Source of the DNA: Chloroflexota bacterium
GTDB taxonomy: Bacteria; Chloroflexota; Dehalococcoidia; Lucifugimonadales; UBA3495
NCBI GenBank assembly: GCA_009837355.1
Contig: VXTR01000064.1
Span: 34,737-98,736 of the forward strand
DNA length: 64,000 nt
Direction of reading: 5' to 3'
Shown: piece by piece, positions 24,745 to 32,770 of the stretch
Layout: every line of letters begins with the position of its first letter
How positions within the stretch are numbered: position 1 is the stretch's first letter
Position numbers and translations under genes: made by a program
Notes under the pieces: model-generated
Database searches by the model: none
Told to the model about the DNA's origin: nothing
What the model saw: only the letters and a program-made list of their open reading frames with translations

Positions 24745-25573
24745 AGCGCGGGGGCCGGTCAGTGCTGCCCGCGTCATCATCCGCATCGCCGGCATCGTCA
24801 CGCAGGCTGCGCCGGCGGGAGCGCGGGCTACGCTGCGGCGAATCGTCGTCAGCAGCAGCCTCGCCATCCGCATCAGCTTCGTCTGGCTCCTGGTCGTCCC
24901 GGAGACCACGGCGACGGGAGCTTGGGCTGCGCTGGGGAGCCGAGTCGGTTGACGACTCTGCTGCGGATTCGCTCGTATCCGCCACCGTGGAGTCAACAAC
25001 GTCGGAGGCCTGTTCATCATCGCCGTCCTCGCTGGGCGCCGGCGCGTACTGCGGGTTGTCGCGCCAGAAGTCCTTGACCGCGGAATCCAGGTAGCGGTGC
25101 ATCTCTTCCGGCTCCCGCACCTGCACCGGGACACGCCGGCGGTTCGTCGTGTACACCCGCAGCGGGTCGCCCATAAAGCCCCGGTCCAGCACTACCTCGC
25201 GAATGTCGCTGAAGTGGATGGTGCGCCGGCGGGGCATCCCGAACATTATGATGAGCGCATCGGAATAGACCCGGTACTGACGAGGCGACGTCAGCCAGGA
25301 GTACGCGCCCACGCCCAAACCCACGATTATCAGCAGCCACGCGCCTCCACCGCCGGACGAGGTAGTCGCCGGCTCGCCGCTCTCCGTTTGACCGCCCTCG
25401 GACGGAGCGGCGCTTTCGGTGTTGGTACGGGGACTGCACGCCGCCGCCAGCGGGTCAAAGCCGGCCGCCTGGAGCAGGCCCAGAACTATCACCACCGCCG
25501 CCAGAATCAGCGTGAGGTTGAACCTGACCCGACTGGGAGCCCAATAAATCAGCGTGGTTTCGGGCTGCTGCAT
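24737..25573 (-). CDS. Two-TM membrane protein with PH-like domain and repetitive charged tail
   Basis: The 278-residue protein has a membrane helix at about residues 18-37 (FNLTLILAAVVIVLGLLQAA), a Ser/Gly/Glu-rich loop, a second helix near 78-92 (GAWLLIIVGLGVGAYSWL), then a bacterial PH-like segment QYRVYSDALIIMFG and IHFSDIREVVLDRGFMGDPLRVYT. The C-terminal 100 residues are low complexity and contain two copies of a motif near PQRSPxSRRRxLRDD separated by acidic stretches. Codon use appears normal. It is a probable inner-membrane protein with a cytoplasmic tail. Its role is unknown. It lies tail to tail with mcrC. Confidence 0.7.
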   Translation of the reverse strand: MQQPETTLIYWAPSRVRFNLTLILAAVVIVLGLLQAAGFDPLAAACSPRTNTESAAPSEGGQTESGEPATTSSGGGGAWLLIIVGLGVGAYSWLTSPRQYRVYSDALIIMFGMPRRRTIHFSDIREVVLDRGFMGDPLRVYTTNRRRVPVQVREPEEMHRYLDSAVKDFWRDNPQYAPAPSEDGDDEQASDVVDSTVADTSESAAESSTDSAPQRSPSSRRRGLRDDQEPDEADADGEAAADDDSPQRSPRSRRRSLRDDAGDADDDAGSTDRPPRFS

Positions 25574-26060
25574 ACTATGTTAGCACCTGCTGTTGTTTTT
25601 GTAAGTAGCGCCGCCAGCGGCGCCGCCGGATATGTTACCACACGTCCAACCCACCAATGACGCAGGACTGCGTCACTCGGTGACACTTCCCCCTTGCGCC
25701 AACCCTTAGCACGTCCGTACCATATAAGCCATCAACTCAAATCTATCCCGCCACCCAGGCCTAGAGCTATCCAAAGCCCACCTCCAAACATCGCAGAACC
25801 CGCACAAACCCCTCTCTCCAAACCGCTCGCCAACCCACCGAAGCCGCCGAAATCGCTCACAAAACTGCCCATTTCACCACCATCAACCGCTCACCGCCCG
25901 CTCCATCCCCTACTCAAATGAGCGGTTATGAGCGCGAAATCGGCTTTTCCTTCACCGACAGACCATGCCAACCCACATCCCTTGACCCGGTGCGGCCTTG
26001 ATGCCAGAATTGGGCGCACAACATCATTACTTACACAACGGACCACAGGAGGCGACGGCC
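25574..26060. other. Long intergenic region with a hairpin and a G-poor strand
   Basis: The region holds an 8-bp perfect hairpin, TGACGCAG GA CTGCGTCA, at 25658-25675. It is followed by about 230 bp (25690-25920) in which the plus strand is very poor in G and rich in C and A. The plus-strand frame there would give a proline-rich peptide with no protein-like pattern. I see no RNA gene or promoter I can defend other than the ribosome site of the next gene. Confidence 0.5.
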
Positions 26061-26846
26061 ATGCTGATTTGCAGGTTTCGCACGGGCGACCGGGTAGCTC
26101 ACGGAATAGTTGACGGCGACACGGTGCTGGAAGTTCAGGGCGGGCTCTTCGACGGGCTGAAGGAGTCGGGCAGCAAGTACGCGCTGAGTTCGGTCAAACT
26201 GCTCCCGCCCGTAATACCGCCCACCTTTTACGCCGCCGGCATCAACTTCCCGGAACACGTAACCTGGGCTGCTCATATGCGCGGCGAGGAACCCAACCTG
26301 CCCAAAAAGGCCGACGTTGGCTACCGCGCCGTCAACGCTCTCACCGGCCAGGGCGATCCCATCATCGTGCCGGCCGACGCCACCGAGGAGCTCCAATACG
26401 AGGGCGAGGTGGTCGTCGTCATCGGCAAGGAATGCCGCAACGTCAGCCAGGACGAAGCCCTGGACTACGTGCTCGGCTACACCATCGGCAACGACGTCAG
26501 CGAACGCTACTGGCAGCGCAACGACCGCACCATGTGGCGAGCCAAGAACACCGACACCTTCAAGCCCATGGGCCCCTGGATTGCCACCGGCCTCGACCCG
26601 GACGCATTGCACGTAACCATCCAGGTCAACCAGCGCGTCGTCGGCGAGTACGACCTCAATACCGCTATTTTCGGCGTGCGCGAGTACATCAGCGATATGA
26701 GCAAGTATCTGACCCTGGTGCCCGGCGACGTGCTGTGGATGGGCACCGACGGGGCCACCGAGAATATGAAGGACGGCGATGTCTGCGACGTCACCGTCAC
26801 CGACATCGGCACCCTCAGCAACCCGGTAGTGTGGGGCAAGGCCTGA
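26061..26846 (+). CDS. Fumarylacetoacetate hydrolase family protein
   Basis: The 261-residue protein has FAH-superfamily motifs: PTFYAAGINFPEHV, IIVPADATEELQYEGEVVVVIGK (in two parts) with the metal-binding E-x-E, the third acidic ligand region VLGYTIGNDVSERYWQ, KPMGPWI, and LTLVPGDVLWMGTDG. The family includes fumarylpyruvate hydrolases, acylpyruvases and oxaloacetate decarboxylases that act on 2,4-diketo acids with Mg or Mn. ATG at 26061 follows AGGAGG; a longer upstream frame lacks a ribosome site. The gene is monocistronic and is followed by a hairpin repeat. Confidence 0.88.
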   Translation: MLICRFRTGDRVAHGIVDGDTVLEVQGGLFDGLKESGSKYALSSVKLLPPVIPPTFYAAGINFPEHVTWAAHMRGEEPNLPKKADVGYRAVNALTGQGDPIIVPADATEELQYEGEVVVVIGKECRNVSQDEALDYVLGYTIGNDVSERYWQRNDRTMWRAKNTDTFKPMGPWIATGLDPDALHVTIQVNQRVVGEYDLNTAIFGVREYISDMSKYLTLVPGDVLWMGTDGATENMKDGDVCDVTVTDIGTLSNPVVWGKA

Positions 26847-26879
26847 TTGCAACGGCCTTGCTGCGGAGCGTTTCGGCAT

Positions 26880-26911
26880 CGGTAGGGGCGAATAGTCATT
26901 CGCCCCTACCG
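26880..26911. repeat. Intergenic hairpin repeat, copy A
   Basis: Arms of 14 bp, CGGTAGGGGCGAAT and ATTCGCCCCTACCG, enclose a 4-base loop AGTC. It is one of five related hairpins between genes in this window, all built on GGGGCG(A/T). Confidence 0.85.
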
Positions 26912-26912
26912 G

Positions 26913-26918
26913 TATAAT
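26913..26918 (+). promoter_or_regulatory. -10 box for the zinc-ribbon membrane gene
   Basis: A perfect TATAAT stands 17 bp before the ATG at 26936, directly after hairpin A. The implied leader is about 11 bases or less and no ribosome site is visible, so the transcript would be almost leaderless. Confidence 0.4.
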
Positions 26919-26935
26919 GCCGGCTTTGATGGACT

Positions 26936-27793
26936 ATGACTGCTTCGGGCGACTTCCTAACCTGCCAACGCTGCGGCGCAGCCTATGCGCCGGAGCATCG
27001 CTTCTGCGGCGCGTGCGGCGCTGAGGTCGGCTTGGCGGCCCCGCCGTCCAGCGCCGCCCCGGCTCCACCCTCCAGACCGACTGGCGTCTCGTCGCCGGAT
27101 GCTTCCGAAGAGCTTAACCGGCTGGCCGGCGCTCCCTACGACCCGTCGGCTTCCACCGGAATTCCTCGGGCCGAGGAACGGGATGACGCCCTGCCTTACT
27201 ATATCCCGCCGGCCCGGGTGGTGCTGATGACCTTGCTTAGCGCCGGTCTGTACATTTTCTACTGGATGTACGTTACCTGGCGGCACTATAGAGAGCACAC
27301 CGGAGACATCGCTTACCCCATTTTCCACGCGCTGACGCTGCTCGTACCGGTGTACAACCTCTTTCGGCTGCACGCCCACATGCGGGTGTACCAGGAGCTG
27401 ATGGAAGCTCGCGGGGTTCCAACTACTCTGAACCCGGTGCGAGCGGTACTGATGTACTTTGGAGTGTTCCTGCTGGGAATGGTATCCCTTATGCTGCCGG
27501 TCGAAGCTCCCATAACGCCGGCCCAGCAGGCGGCCTACGCGGCAATCAACGTGGGGCAAGCGACGCTGGTCGCGTGGATATTGTGGCAGGCGCAGGGGAA
27601 TCTCAACCGCTTTTGGCAGCATAGGCTGGGAACGCGACTGGGCTGGGCCCCCTTGAGTCCGGGAGAACTGGCCCTGGTTGCCCTGGGCTTCCTACTGGGA
27701 TGGGGAATGCTGGCGGTCATCCTGATTGACCCGACGCTGATACCGGCGGAACCGAGTACCGTGTCGGAGCCGGCGCTGACACCATCGCCTTGA
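26936..27793 (+). CDS. Zinc-ribbon multi-pass membrane protein (DUF4234-like)
   Basis: The 285-residue protein starts with a zinc ribbon, CQRCG at about residue 10 and CGACG at about 29, followed by a Pro/Ala/Ser linker. Four or more hydrophobic segments follow: VVLMTLLSAGLYIFYWMYV, ALTLLVPVYNLF, AVLMYFGVFLLGMVSLML and LALVALGFLLGWGMLAVILI. The first segment with YWMYVTWRHYREH resembles DUF4234 proteins. The zinc ribbon presumably lies in the cytoplasm. No function is known. It converges with the hypothetical gene at 27815. Confidence 0.75.
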   Translation: MTASGDFLTCQRCGAAYAPEHRFCGACGAEVGLAAPPSSAAPAPPSRPTGVSSPDASEELNRLAGAPYDPSASTGIPRAEERDDALPYYIPPARVVLMTLLSAGLYIFYWMYVTWRHYREHTGDIAYPIFHALTLLVPVYNLFRLHAHMRVYQELMEARGVPTTLNPVRAVLMYFGVFLLGMVSLMLPVEAPITPAQQAAYAAINVGQATLVAWILWQAQGNLNRFWQHRLGTRLGWAPLSPGELALVALGFLLGWGMLAVILIDPTLIPAEPSTVSEPALTPSP

Positions 27794-27814
27794 GCAAGCA
27801 TTGACGCGCAGCCG

Positions 27815-28435
27815 CTACACTCCCAAGGCCACCTGCACCATGCGCTTCTCAAGGGCTAAGGCTAATTCCGAAGCCAAAGTCGTTCGCCGGTGTTCGCCGA
27901 TTGCGCCCACGAAAGCTACGCCCAACAGCCGGCCCACGCGGAAGTCGATGACTGTTGAGGACAAAAGTCCCGCCGGACCGCCCTGCAACACGTGCAAACC
28001 CACCGCTTCGTCATAGAACCCTTCAACATCCAGTCGGTTGACTGATATCAATTGCTGTCCGGAACCGACGCTTTCGCCCACGTTATCCTCGAAATCCTTG
28101 ACGAAAACGTCGGACATCCAACCGGATACCTGGTCCGGGCTTTCGAATAGGTGCACCACGGTTGCGCCAACGAAATTAACGCCACTTGCCGGAGATACAT
28201 CGGACGTGGGCACGAATTCACGCATAAAGCCACCAATGCGCCCGGCGTTGCGAAAACGGTCCGCTGTGCTGCCCTTGAACCCGTTCTCCGCCATCTCGGC
28301 GTTGTCCAGCGGGCCGGAGCGAGCCAGTTGGTAGCCCCGCAAATCGTCGGGCAAGTCGGCAGCTTCCAGCGTCATATCTTCCAGGTCGGGTTCGCCGACG
28401 CGGTAAGTTGCGGTCCATAGCGGATTGGCTGACAC
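27815..28435 (-). CDS. Conserved-looking hypothetical protein
   Basis: I do not recognise this 206-residue soluble protein. It reads MSANPLWTATYRVGEPDLED, has GYQLARSGPLDNAEMAENGF, a middle GGFMREFVPTSDVSPASGV, and VVHLFESPDQVSGWMSDVFV. The C-terminus ends in an amphipathic helix (ASELALALEKRMVQVALGV). Codon pattern and length support a real gene. No signal peptide or metal motif is seen. The fold may be alpha+beta, of the kind in sensor-like or PsbP/LpqN-type proteins, but that is a guess. It lies upstream of no clear operon partner. Confidence 0.6.
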   Translation of the reverse strand: MSANPLWTATYRVGEPDLEDMTLEAADLPDDLRGYQLARSGPLDNAEMAENGFKGSTADRFRNAGRIGGFMREFVPTSDVSPASGVNFVGATVVHLFESPDQVSGWMSDVFVKDFEDNVGESVGSGQQLISVNRLDVEGFYDEAVGLHVLQGGPAGLLSSTVIDFRVGRLLGVAFVGAIGEHRRTTLASELALALEKRMVQVALGV

Positions 28436-28508
28436 GGCAGAGATTCCTCCGGCAGTATGCTACCCGGGGCGAATCCGCCGCCGACGGGTTCGCCCTGCTG
28501 GTTCGCGG

Positions 28509-29588
28509 CTAAGCGGCAACCATGGGATAAACGTGGCGGCCCCGGGACATTTCTACGGGGACGTCGGTGCGCGTCCACTCATTGCCGCCGTCGTTGCTGC
28601 AATAAACGTGACCGTCCCGGTCGCAGCAATAGACGTTCTGGGGCGCGTTGCGGTCGATGGCAATCTGGAACATACGCGCCGGGGCAACTTCGCCCAAGTC
28701 AACACGCTCCCAGGTTTCACCGGCGTCGGTGGAGCGCACCAGCACGCCGGCGTCTATCGTGCCGGCCGGGGCGCTGCCGCCGCCGGCCCCGGCCGCGAGG
28801 TACATTCGGCTGGGGTCGGTAGGGTCAACGACCAAGTCGCGGCAGTAGCTACCGCCCTCGAACATCTCATCAATGGGCACGAATTCCCAATCCTTGCCAC
28901 GCTCCCGACTGCGGAACATGGCCAGTTGGGTAATGATGTACACCAGACCGGGAGATGTTGGGTTGACTTGCACCCCGTGGAGGTCAACCGGCCCCATGCG
29001 CGTATAATGGCCATCAGTGATGCAGGACCAGGTTTCGCCGCCGTCGGTGGACTTGATTAGTCCGCCCACTTCGATGGCGCCGTACACGTCGTCAGGGTGG
29101 GCAGGGTCGATGCTGATGCCGATGACACGCTTGACGATCTCGTAAGGATTCATGGTGATGTGGGGATGCACGAGGCCCTGGGTGTTGAGCTCTCGCCAGG
29201 TGTCTCCACCGTCGTCGGAGCGGCAAACACGGCCGCGGTCGTAGCCGGCAAACATGACGGACGAATCGTTGGGGTGCGCCGCCAGCGACCACACCTCGCC
29301 GCTGAGGGTCTCGGTGCGATGCCAGCTTTCACCCCGGTCGTCGGTGCGATACACGCCGTCCTGCGTGCCGGCAAAAATCGTGGCCGGTCGGTCGGGGTGA
29401 GCTAATAGCGCGCGAACTTGGGGGTTTTCGGGAAGTCCGTTTTCAATGGATGCCCACTTCGCTTCGCCCTCGGTCAGGCGATACATACCACCCTCTCCCA
29501 AAGGTGTGCCCTCTGCGCCGACGATGAGGGCGCTCTCGCCGGCCAGGCCGACGTAAACGTTGGTGTTGTGCGCAGTTACAGTAGTCAT
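28509..29588 (-). CDS. BNR/Asp-box beta-propeller protein, second copy
   Basis: The 359-residue protein is a relative of the product at 6435-7430. Asp-box repeats are TDDRGESW, SDDGGDTW, STDGGETW, SRERGKDW, STDAGETW and SNDGGNEW. Between them are conserved propeller strands such as HPDRPATIFAGTQDGVYR and HPNDSSVMFAGYDRGRVCR. No signal peptide and no sialidase catalytic triad are evident. It precedes the SMP-30-like gene in reverse order on the same strand, with a 93-bp gap. A role in ligand binding or complex assembly is more likely than glycoside hydrolysis. Confidence 0.8.
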   Translation of the reverse strand: MTTVTAHNTNVYVGLAGESALIVGAEGTPLGEGGMYRLTEGEAKWASIENGLPENPQVRALLAHPDRPATIFAGTQDGVYRTDDRGESWHRTETLSGEVWSLAAHPNDSSVMFAGYDRGRVCRSDDGGDTWRELNTQGLVHPHITMNPYEIVKRVIGISIDPAHPDDVYGAIEVGGLIKSTDGGETWSCITDGHYTRMGPVDLHGVQVNPTSPGLVYIITQLAMFRSRERGKDWEFVPIDEMFEGGSYCRDLVVDPTDPSRMYLAAGAGGGSAPAGTIDAGVLVRSTDAGETWERVDLGEVAPARMFQIAIDRNAPQNVYCCDRDGHVYCSNDGGNEWTRTDVPVEMSRGRHVYPMVAA

Positions 29589-29681
29589 TGCGAAATCTCC
29601 TGAGGTGCGTCTGGCTAGGGGGTTTTATTGATTGTTGGGGGAATGGAACAGGTTGTCAAGGGCTGCGCGCCCGGGACGTAA

Positions 29682-30614
29682 TTAGGGCCACATTATCCAG
29701 CCGGTGCGATTGGTGCGGGTGCGGAACAGGTGGCCGCCGCCGGTGGTAACGTACAGCGAGCGCATATCGGCGTCGCCGAAGCAACAGTTGGTGGGTCGGT
29801 CAACGCGCATGGGATGCGTTTCCAGTACCCGTCCGGTGGGTGAAAAGACATAGATCATCGGTCCGGGGCCGGCAGCCTCCCAGCCGGCGCAAACTACGAT
29901 ATTGCCGTCGGCGTCCAGAGTCATACCGTCAACACCGCGCTGCACGCCCTGACTGCCCTGGCCACGCATATCGCCGTCGGAAGCGCCACCGTCAATGCCG
30001 AAGGTGTGGAGAGTGGTGTACTCGCCGAGCGAACCGTCCTCGTGGATGGGATAGGCGCGCAATTCTCGCCGGCGGTCCGCCCCGTAGTCGCTCTGCGCGA
30101 CGTACAGCGTCTTCTGGTCCCGGCTGATGAGGATCCCGTTGGGTCGGGATATGTCAGTGGTGGCGCGGGTCAATTCCCACTGGTCGTTGCCTTTGGGGTC
30201 AAGGCGCAGCACGGACATATGGTCCAGCTCTTGCGGCCCGCTGTCACCGATGCCGGAGTAAGGGTCGGTTAGCCAGATGCGGCCCGATTTGTCCACCACC
30301 AGATCGTTGGGGTTGTTGTGCTGTTTGCCATCCAGCAGATGCGGCAGCGACGTAGCGGTGTTGCTGTCGGTGTCGAAGCGAGCGATACGGCGACGGCCCT
30401 GCTGACAGCCATACAGGTTTCCCTGGGCATCAAAGCACAATCCGTTGGTGTTGAACGTTTCGTCAAAATACACCGATACGTCGCCGGTTTTGGGGTGATA
30501 GCGCAGGATCTTCGAGGCCGGAATGTGGGTGAATAGCAGGGCCTCACCGTCCCAAACCGGCCCTTCGGTAGTGCCGCCGTAAGGGCCGGCGACCAGTTCA
30601 AAGTTCCAGGACAT
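29682..30614 (-). CDS. SMP-30/gluconolactonase family protein
   Basis: The 310-residue six-bladed propeller has the metal-site residues of the family: Glu in TEGPVWDG near the N-terminus, Asn in NNPNDLVVDKSG, Asn in SRPNGILIS, and Asp in GVDGMTLDADG. Typical family strands are NGLCFDAQGNLYGCQ and IWLTDPYSGIG. Members hydrolyse aldonolactones or related lactones with a divalent metal. There is no signal peptide, so a cytoplasmic lactonase is likely. The substrate is undetermined. Confidence 0.85.
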   Translation of the reverse strand: MSWNFELVAGPYGGTTEGPVWDGEALLFTHIPASKILRYHPKTGDVSVYFDETFNTNGLCFDAQGNLYGCQQGRRRIARFDTDSNTATSLPHLLDGKQHNNPNDLVVDKSGRIWLTDPYSGIGDSGPQELDHMSVLRLDPKGNDQWELTRATTDISRPNGILISRDQKTLYVAQSDYGADRRRELRAYPIHEDGSLGEYTTLHTFGIDGGASDGDMRGQGSQGVQRGVDGMTLDADGNIVVCAGWEAAGPGPMIYVFSPTGRVLETHPMRVDRPTNCCFGDADMRSLYVTTGGGHLFRTRTNRTGWIMWP

Positions 30615-30682
30615 AGCGGTTGCACCTCCGTTGCTGGTGCCCGCAGTTTAGCACGGACGACAAATGGTGGACGACTAAAATA

Positions 30683-30712
30683 GCCAGGGGTGAACGGTCG
30701 TTCACCCCTGGC
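30683..30712. repeat. Intergenic hairpin repeat, copy B
   Basis: Arms of 13 bp, GCCAGGGGTGAAC and GTTCACCCCTGGC, enclose the loop GGTC. Compared with copy A it has paired changes (C:G to T:A and T:A to C:G) that keep the stem. Confidence 0.85.
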
Positions 30713-30734
30713 CTCGTTGCAATCGGACGCTGCT

Positions 30735-31664
30735 CTATCGGCCCCGCAGGCGTGGGTCCAGCGTATCCCGCAGCGCGTCGCCCAGGAAGTTGATGGCGAA
30801 TACTACCACCGAGATAGCGATGCCGGGGAAGACGGCCAACCACCAGGCGATGCGTATTTCCTCCGTGCCGCGAGTCAGCATACCGCCCCAGGTAGGGATG
30901 TCCGGCGGGACGCCCACGCCCAGGAACGACAGGGAAGCCTCGATGATGATGGCGAAGCCCAAGGTAATAGTACCAAGCACTATGTAGCTGGCCACCACGT
31001 TGGGCAGAATATGGCGCAGCATGATGCGGATGGACCCGGCACCGATGGCTTGAGCCGCCAGCGTGTAGTCCAGCTCTTTGATGCTCAACACCTGGGAACG
31101 GATTACCCTGATGGTTCCTGGTAAGAGGATTACCAAAAGAGCGATGATGACGTTGTTGGCGGAGCCGCCCAAAACGGCTACCAATCCTAAAGCCAGGATA
31201 ATTGGCGGAAATGCCATCATCGCATCCACCAGCCGCTGAATGGCAAGGTCGAACACTCCACCCACGTATGCGCTGAGGATGCCGATGAGAGCGCCTAAAG
31301 TAACGCCGATTCCGACGCTGAGCAGTCCGACGTAAATTGAAATCTGCGAGCCGACGATAAGGCGGCTGAGTTCGTCGCGACCAAGGTGGTCGCTACCCAA
31401 CCACGCGCCAGGCTGCGGCGCCATGTATTTATGCTCGTGGGCACGCGGGTCCAGTGGGTCGTGGGGCAAGATGCCCGGAACGACGTAAGAAATCACCGCA
31501 GCCAGAATGGTAAGCAGAATGATAACGGCGCTCACCGCTCCGAGGGGTTTGGAACGGGAAAAGGCAACAACCTTCTGCAACTGCGTCTGCCGAGGACGCA
31601 TCTCGAGCAGCTGGGCGTCAGCGTCAGCGACAGTTAGTCCTTGCCCGGTGTTGGTAGTAGCCAT
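30735..31664 (-). CDS. ABC transporter permease, DppC/OppC family
   Basis: The 309-residue protein is the second permease of a peptide/nickel-type (family 5) importer. It has an N-terminal helix (LGAVSAVIILLTILAAVISYV), the extracellular HPDPLD-like segment PHDPLDPRAHEH, GSDHLGRDELSRLIVGSQIS, and the ATPase-coupling EAA loop QAIGAGSIRIMLRHILPN. The C-terminus is LGDALRDTLDPRLRGR, typical of DppC. ATG at 31664 follows GGAGAAT; longer frames have no support. It lies 43 bp downstream of the DppB-type gene. Confidence 0.93.
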   Translation of the reverse strand: MATTNTGQGLTVADADAQLLEMRPRQTQLQKVVAFSRSKPLGAVSAVIILLTILAAVISYVVPGILPHDPLDPRAHEHKYMAPQPGAWLGSDHLGRDELSRLIVGSQISIYVGLLSVGIGVTLGALIGILSAYVGGVFDLAIQRLVDAMMAFPPIILALGLVAVLGGSANNVIIALLVILLPGTIRVIRSQVLSIKELDYTLAAQAIGAGSIRIMLRHILPNVVASYIVLGTITLGFAIIIEASLSFLGVGVPPDIPTWGGMLTRGTEEIRIAWWLAVFPGIAISVVVFAINFLGDALRDTLDPRLRGR

Positions 31665-31707
31665 TCGACTAATTCTCCGTAGTCCCTTCCGGCAATCCGC
31701 GCCAGTT

Positions 31708-32664
31708 CTAGGCGTACCGGATGCGCGGGTCCAGCAGTCCGTACAGCAAGTCAACCAGCAGGTTGATGATTACGATGGACACCGCGATGACGATGATGAT
31801 GGCCTGGATGGTGGGGAAGTCCCGCTGGAACACCGTTTCAATAAGCAGGGTTCCGATGCCCGGTACTTTGAAGATGCTTTCGATAATGACAGTACCGCCG
31901 AACAGTCTCCCGAACTGCCAACCCGAGATGGTCAGGATGGGGAGCACGGCGTTTTTCAGTCCGTGCCTCACCAAGACAATCCGCTCCGCCAGTCCTTTGG
32001 CTCGCGCCGTCCGCATATAGTCTTCCCGGATTATCTCCATCATTGACGAGCGGGTGACGCGGGCGATGAAGGCCATGTCGTAAAAACCCAGGGCCAGCGC
32101 CGGTAGGAACATCTGCTGAACATTTTTCCAGGGGTTATCCCACAAGTCAGCGTAGCCCAGCGGCGGCAACCACCCGAAGCCTCTCGACAATATCAGCACC
32201 ACCAACAGGCCAGCGAAGAACGTCGGGATCGATATGCCTACCAGAGCGATGATTCTTGAGAAGTAGTCAATCAAACTGTCGGGTTTGATGGCTGAAATCA
32301 CGCCTAGAGGCACTGCGAAGGCCACGGCGATTAGGATTGCCAGCACTGCCAGCTCCAGAGTGCGGAATATCCGGTCCCCCACCAGCTTGGTTACGGGCTG
32401 TCCCGAACGCCAGATCGACGTACCGAGGTCTCCCCGAAGAAGGCCGCCAATCCAGTCCACGTACTGGACCACGATGGGCCGGTCAGTGCCCAGTTGTCGG
32501 CGAAGGTCTTGCAACTCTTCCTGGGTAAAGGAGGCGTCTCCCTCGCTCAGAATCACCAGGGCCGGGTCCCCGGGGAGCAGCCGCATCACCGTAAATACGA
32601 TGATGGATACCAGCAGCACGGTGGGGATGATTAGCGCAATGCGTTTTAGGGCGTACTGTCGCAT
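31708..32664 (-). CDS. ABC transporter permease, DppB/OppB family
   Basis: The 318-residue protein is the first permease of a peptide-type importer: MRQYALKRIALIIPTVLLVS, VFTVMRLLPGDPA, LGTDRPIVVQYVDWI, LGTSIWRSGQPV, the EAA-loop TARAKGLAERIVLVRHGLKN, and a C-terminus LLDPRIRYA. Six transmembrane segments are expected. It follows the binding-protein gene on the minus strand, separated by 101 bp that contain hairpin C. The operon as seen has no ATPase genes. Confidence 0.93.
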   Translation of the reverse strand: MRQYALKRIALIIPTVLLVSIIVFTVMRLLPGDPALVILSEGDASFTQEELQDLRRQLGTDRPIVVQYVDWIGGLLRGDLGTSIWRSGQPVTKLVGDRIFRTLELAVLAILIAVAFAVPLGVISAIKPDSLIDYFSRIIALVGISIPTFFAGLLVVLILSRGFGWLPPLGYADLWDNPWKNVQQMFLPALALGFYDMAFIARVTRSSMMEIIREDYMRTARAKGLAERIVLVRHGLKNAVLPILTISGWQFGRLFGGTVIIESIFKVPGIGTLLIETVFQRDFPTIQAIIIVIAVSIVIINLLVDLLYGLLDPRIRYA

Positions 32665-32686
32665 GGAATCAGCCTTTCGGTGGTAA

Positions 32687-32712
32687 TAGGGGCGACGCAT
32701 ACGCCGCCCCTA
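32687..32712. repeat. Intergenic hairpin repeat, copy C
   Basis: Arms TAGGGGCG and CGCCCCTA (8 bp) plus an inner CG/CG pair enclose CATA. It lies between the substrate-binding-protein gene and the first permease gene, where a hairpin often lowers expression of downstream genes or protects the upstream message. Confidence 0.75.
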
Positions 32713-32756
32713 CCTTTTGCTCTAGCGCTCCGATTATATCGGAATGTTGCTCCGAG

Positions 32757-32770
32757 GGTAACCGGTTACC
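32757..32770. other. Perfect 14-bp palindrome at the 3' end of the binding-protein gene
   Basis: GGTAACCGGTTACC is a perfect palindrome that overlaps the stop codon of the substrate-binding-protein gene. It may be a protein-binding site or chance. Confidence 0.35.
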
